64,000 nt of DNA from Hybos culiciformis (Eukaryota > Arthropoda > Insecta > Diptera > Hybotidae). Each line of letters begins with the position of its first letter. Position 1 is the stretch's first letter. The DNA is taken from NCBI GenBank assembly GCA_964007475.1, contig OZ023274.1:104951372-105015371 (forward strand), read 5' to 3'. This document shows positions 62,249 through 64,000 of this stretch, in pieces. Under the pieces are notes generated by a model. That model was given only the letters and a program-made list of their open reading frames with translations, did no database searches and was not told the DNA's origin. The position numbers and the translations under genes are program-made.

Positions 62249-63510
62249 ATGCGAAGGTCGATAATATTTTCTAAAAATTTAAATTTATTAAAATTTTATT
62301 CATTTCGGAAAATGTCGAAAACAGCTTGTGTCATTTTAGCCCCTGGAGCAGAAGAAATGGAATTTTGCATCAGCGCTGATGGTAAGATTAAAAGAACTAT
62401 ATTTGCACCGCAACTTTGTGAAAATATCTTTTTACTACCTACAAAAAAATTACTAGCAATTATAGAAGTCAGTTCCAGTTCAATTGAGATCATTCATTTA
62501 AATTATCTGAAGTGACGTTTATGATTATAATTGTATTTAATTATTTCCTCCAAAGGAAAACATTATCTATCTCTACCTCTAGCTATGTTTTTATTTGTTG
62601 CCGGTTCGGTGTTAAAATCGATAACTATCATTATTTTTAATACATACAAAAAAGAATTGGAAATTAAAAATTTATTAAATTTACCTTTATTATATATCTT
62701 TATTATAATTATTAATTATAATTTTTGCAATTAATATTAAATAGTTTTTTTATTCACTTTTAGTTCTGAGACGAGCAGGAGTAACTGTGACTGTTGCTGG
62801 ACTTGAAGGTTCAGATTCAGGTATCCAAATTATATAATATTTGTAATTCTTAATTGTGAAATTATAATATCTTTTAAAATCTCGATTTTTTTTAGTAAAA
62901 TGTTCAAGAGGAATAGTTATTGTTCCCGATACCAGTTTAGAATCTGTATCTGATGTAAACTCAAGAAAATAATTACTTAATTGTCTTGAATATTATTTGT
63001 TTTCACTCTTGTTTTAGACTAATTTTGATGCCATTGTAATGCCAGGAGGATTAGGCGGCTCAAATGCAATGGCTGAATCTAAATTAGTGGGAAATTTATT
63101 AAAAAAACAAGAAAAAGAAGGTAGAATTATTGCGAGTATGTGTGCTGCTCCAATCGGTTTATTATCTCATGGAGTTTGTATTGGTAAAAGTTTAACATCA
63201 TATCCAGCTTTTAAAGATAAATTAGCTGATAAATTTAAGTAAGATATTTATTTACTTTAAAAAAACATTATTCCTCATAAGAAAATTTTCTAAATTACCT
63301 TCCTAATCTCTTCAAATTTCATCATAAATATCTCATTTTGTTTTTAATTTTTTAAGATATATTGATGATCAAAAAGTTGTTCAAGATGGAATTTTAATTA
63401 CTTCAAGAGGACCAGGAACAGCTTTTGATTTTGCATTGAAAATATCCGAAGTCTTAATGGGTGCTGAAAAATCAAAAGAAGTTGCAAATGCAATGCTGGT
63501 TAATGTATAA
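62249..63510 (+). CDS. DJ-1/PARK7 family protein (spliced, 5 exons)
   Basis: A redox-sensitive chaperone and deglycase-family protein that protects against oxidative stress. The conserved start is ATG 62312. Exons: 62312-62381, 62764-62820, 62896-62954, 63018-63238 and 63357-63510. All are GT-AG and phase-consistent, giving 186 residues, the normal DJ-1 length. Motifs: VILAPGAEEMEF (Glu17, equivalent to human Glu18), RRAGVTVTVAGLEG, KCSRGIVIVPDTSLE, MPGGLGGSNAM, IIASMCAAPIGLL (Cys104, equivalent to the reactive human Cys106), LTSYPAFKDK and SRGPGTAFDFAL. Position 126 of human (His) is Tyr here. The listed start is an upstream in-frame ATG at 62249. It would add 21 residues rich in Arg/Lys, Ser and Phe/Leu with no acids (MRRSIIFSKNLNLLKFYSFR…), resembling a mitochondrial presequence. 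Which start is used is uncertain. Confidence 0.92.
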
Positions 63511-64000
63511 AACTCAATTGAAATTCAATTATTGTTTTTATTGAAATAATGAATAACCTACCTATATATGAAAACATTGTTATAAAGTAAAAAAGAATAT
63601 ATTTAAAGCAGTAAGAAAATTATATTTTCTTAAAAGTTTTATGTAAATACATATATGATATGTTTATGGAAAAAATTGTAAAAAAAAGGCGAATAAAAAT
63701 TGAAGTAAAATTCAAAAAAATTAATAGCAATTCTAATAAGGATTAAATTATATTTGAATAAGATATTATTCTTCACAATTTTGAGGATTTATACAACCTA
63801 TTACGATCTATTTTAAGAATAACTAGTTCTAGATCTAGACAGTGTAGAGAAAATACAGTTCAGTGATTAATAATAACTGATGATAGGTAAATTGAAAAGC
63901 ATTTTTATAATATTCTATACCTTAACTACTAACTAAATTTTTGATTTTCTATTAAAGTTCATCAAAATAACAATCATTTATAATTTTCAGTGAAGTAAAG
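63511..64000 (+). other. 3' flank of DJ-1 to the window end
   Basis: Contains a candidate AATAAA at 63692-63697, 182 bases after the DJ-1 stop codon. The remaining AT-rich sequence shows no recognisable gene. Confidence 0.4.

Noticed and set aside
1..64000. CRISPR arrays, operons, prophage or integrated virus
   Set aside because: No regularly spaced repeats and no bacterial or viral genes were seen. The spliced genes show a eukaryotic genome.

Overview
The window is nuclear DNA from an animal, most probably an insect. It is strongly AT-rich, with spliced GT-AG genes, short exons, long introns, AATAAA polyadenylation signals, many small inverted-repeat (MITE-like) elements and decayed non-LTR retrotransposons. 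A PHD/FP-type LINE, a THAP-BESS gene and CCTAA runs fit an insect. The order is not settled; the DJ-1 sequence is compatible with Diptera. There is no bacterial or viral gene content.

Layout, all genes on the + strand. (1) About 0.5-14.1 kb: a complete single-domain hexokinase gene. Nine coding exons give a 471-residue product. One position is filled by either of two homologous 100-nt exons (8691-8790 or 11790-11889), and both carry the catalytic Asn-Asp. (2) About 14.1-18.6 kb: hexokinase 3' end, a palindromic element, a GC-richer island that is a candidate promoter, and A-rich sequence that is probably the 5' UTR of the next gene. (3) 18.6-55.3 kb: an ARID5A/ARID5B-type chromatin gene. The reconstructed product is 1229 residues from seven coding exons. 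The first coding exon encodes only Met-Glu-Ile-Lys and is separated from the rest by an intron of about 32.3 kb. That intron holds pieces of three LINE families, a TTAA-flanked palindromic MITE, a TA-flanked inverted-repeat element, a fragment of a dispersed zinc-finger-like gene family, and microsatellites. (4) 55.3-58.7 kb: 3' flank with one MITE. (5) 58.7-61.9 kb: a small AT-hook ORF, an intact 200-residue THAP + BESS gene, and a decayed tandem copy of it. (6) 62.2-63.5 kb: a DJ-1/PARK7 gene (186 residues) with a possible N-terminal presequence.

The genes are unrelated housekeeping or regulatory loci: glycolytic sugar phosphorylation, an ARID transcription cofactor, a putative DNA-binding THAP factor, and a redox chaperone/deglycase-family protein. 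Nothing suggests an operon or shared pathway. The most notable items are the mutually exclusive catalytic exons of hexokinase, with a MITE just upstream of the second one; the 12-nt ARID5 first coding exon with its very long intron; the THAP-BESS architecture with a tandem pseudogene; and the in-frame basic extension of DJ-1. All exon borders were read by eye from reading frame, GT-AG sites and protein-family similarity. No search or alignment was run.
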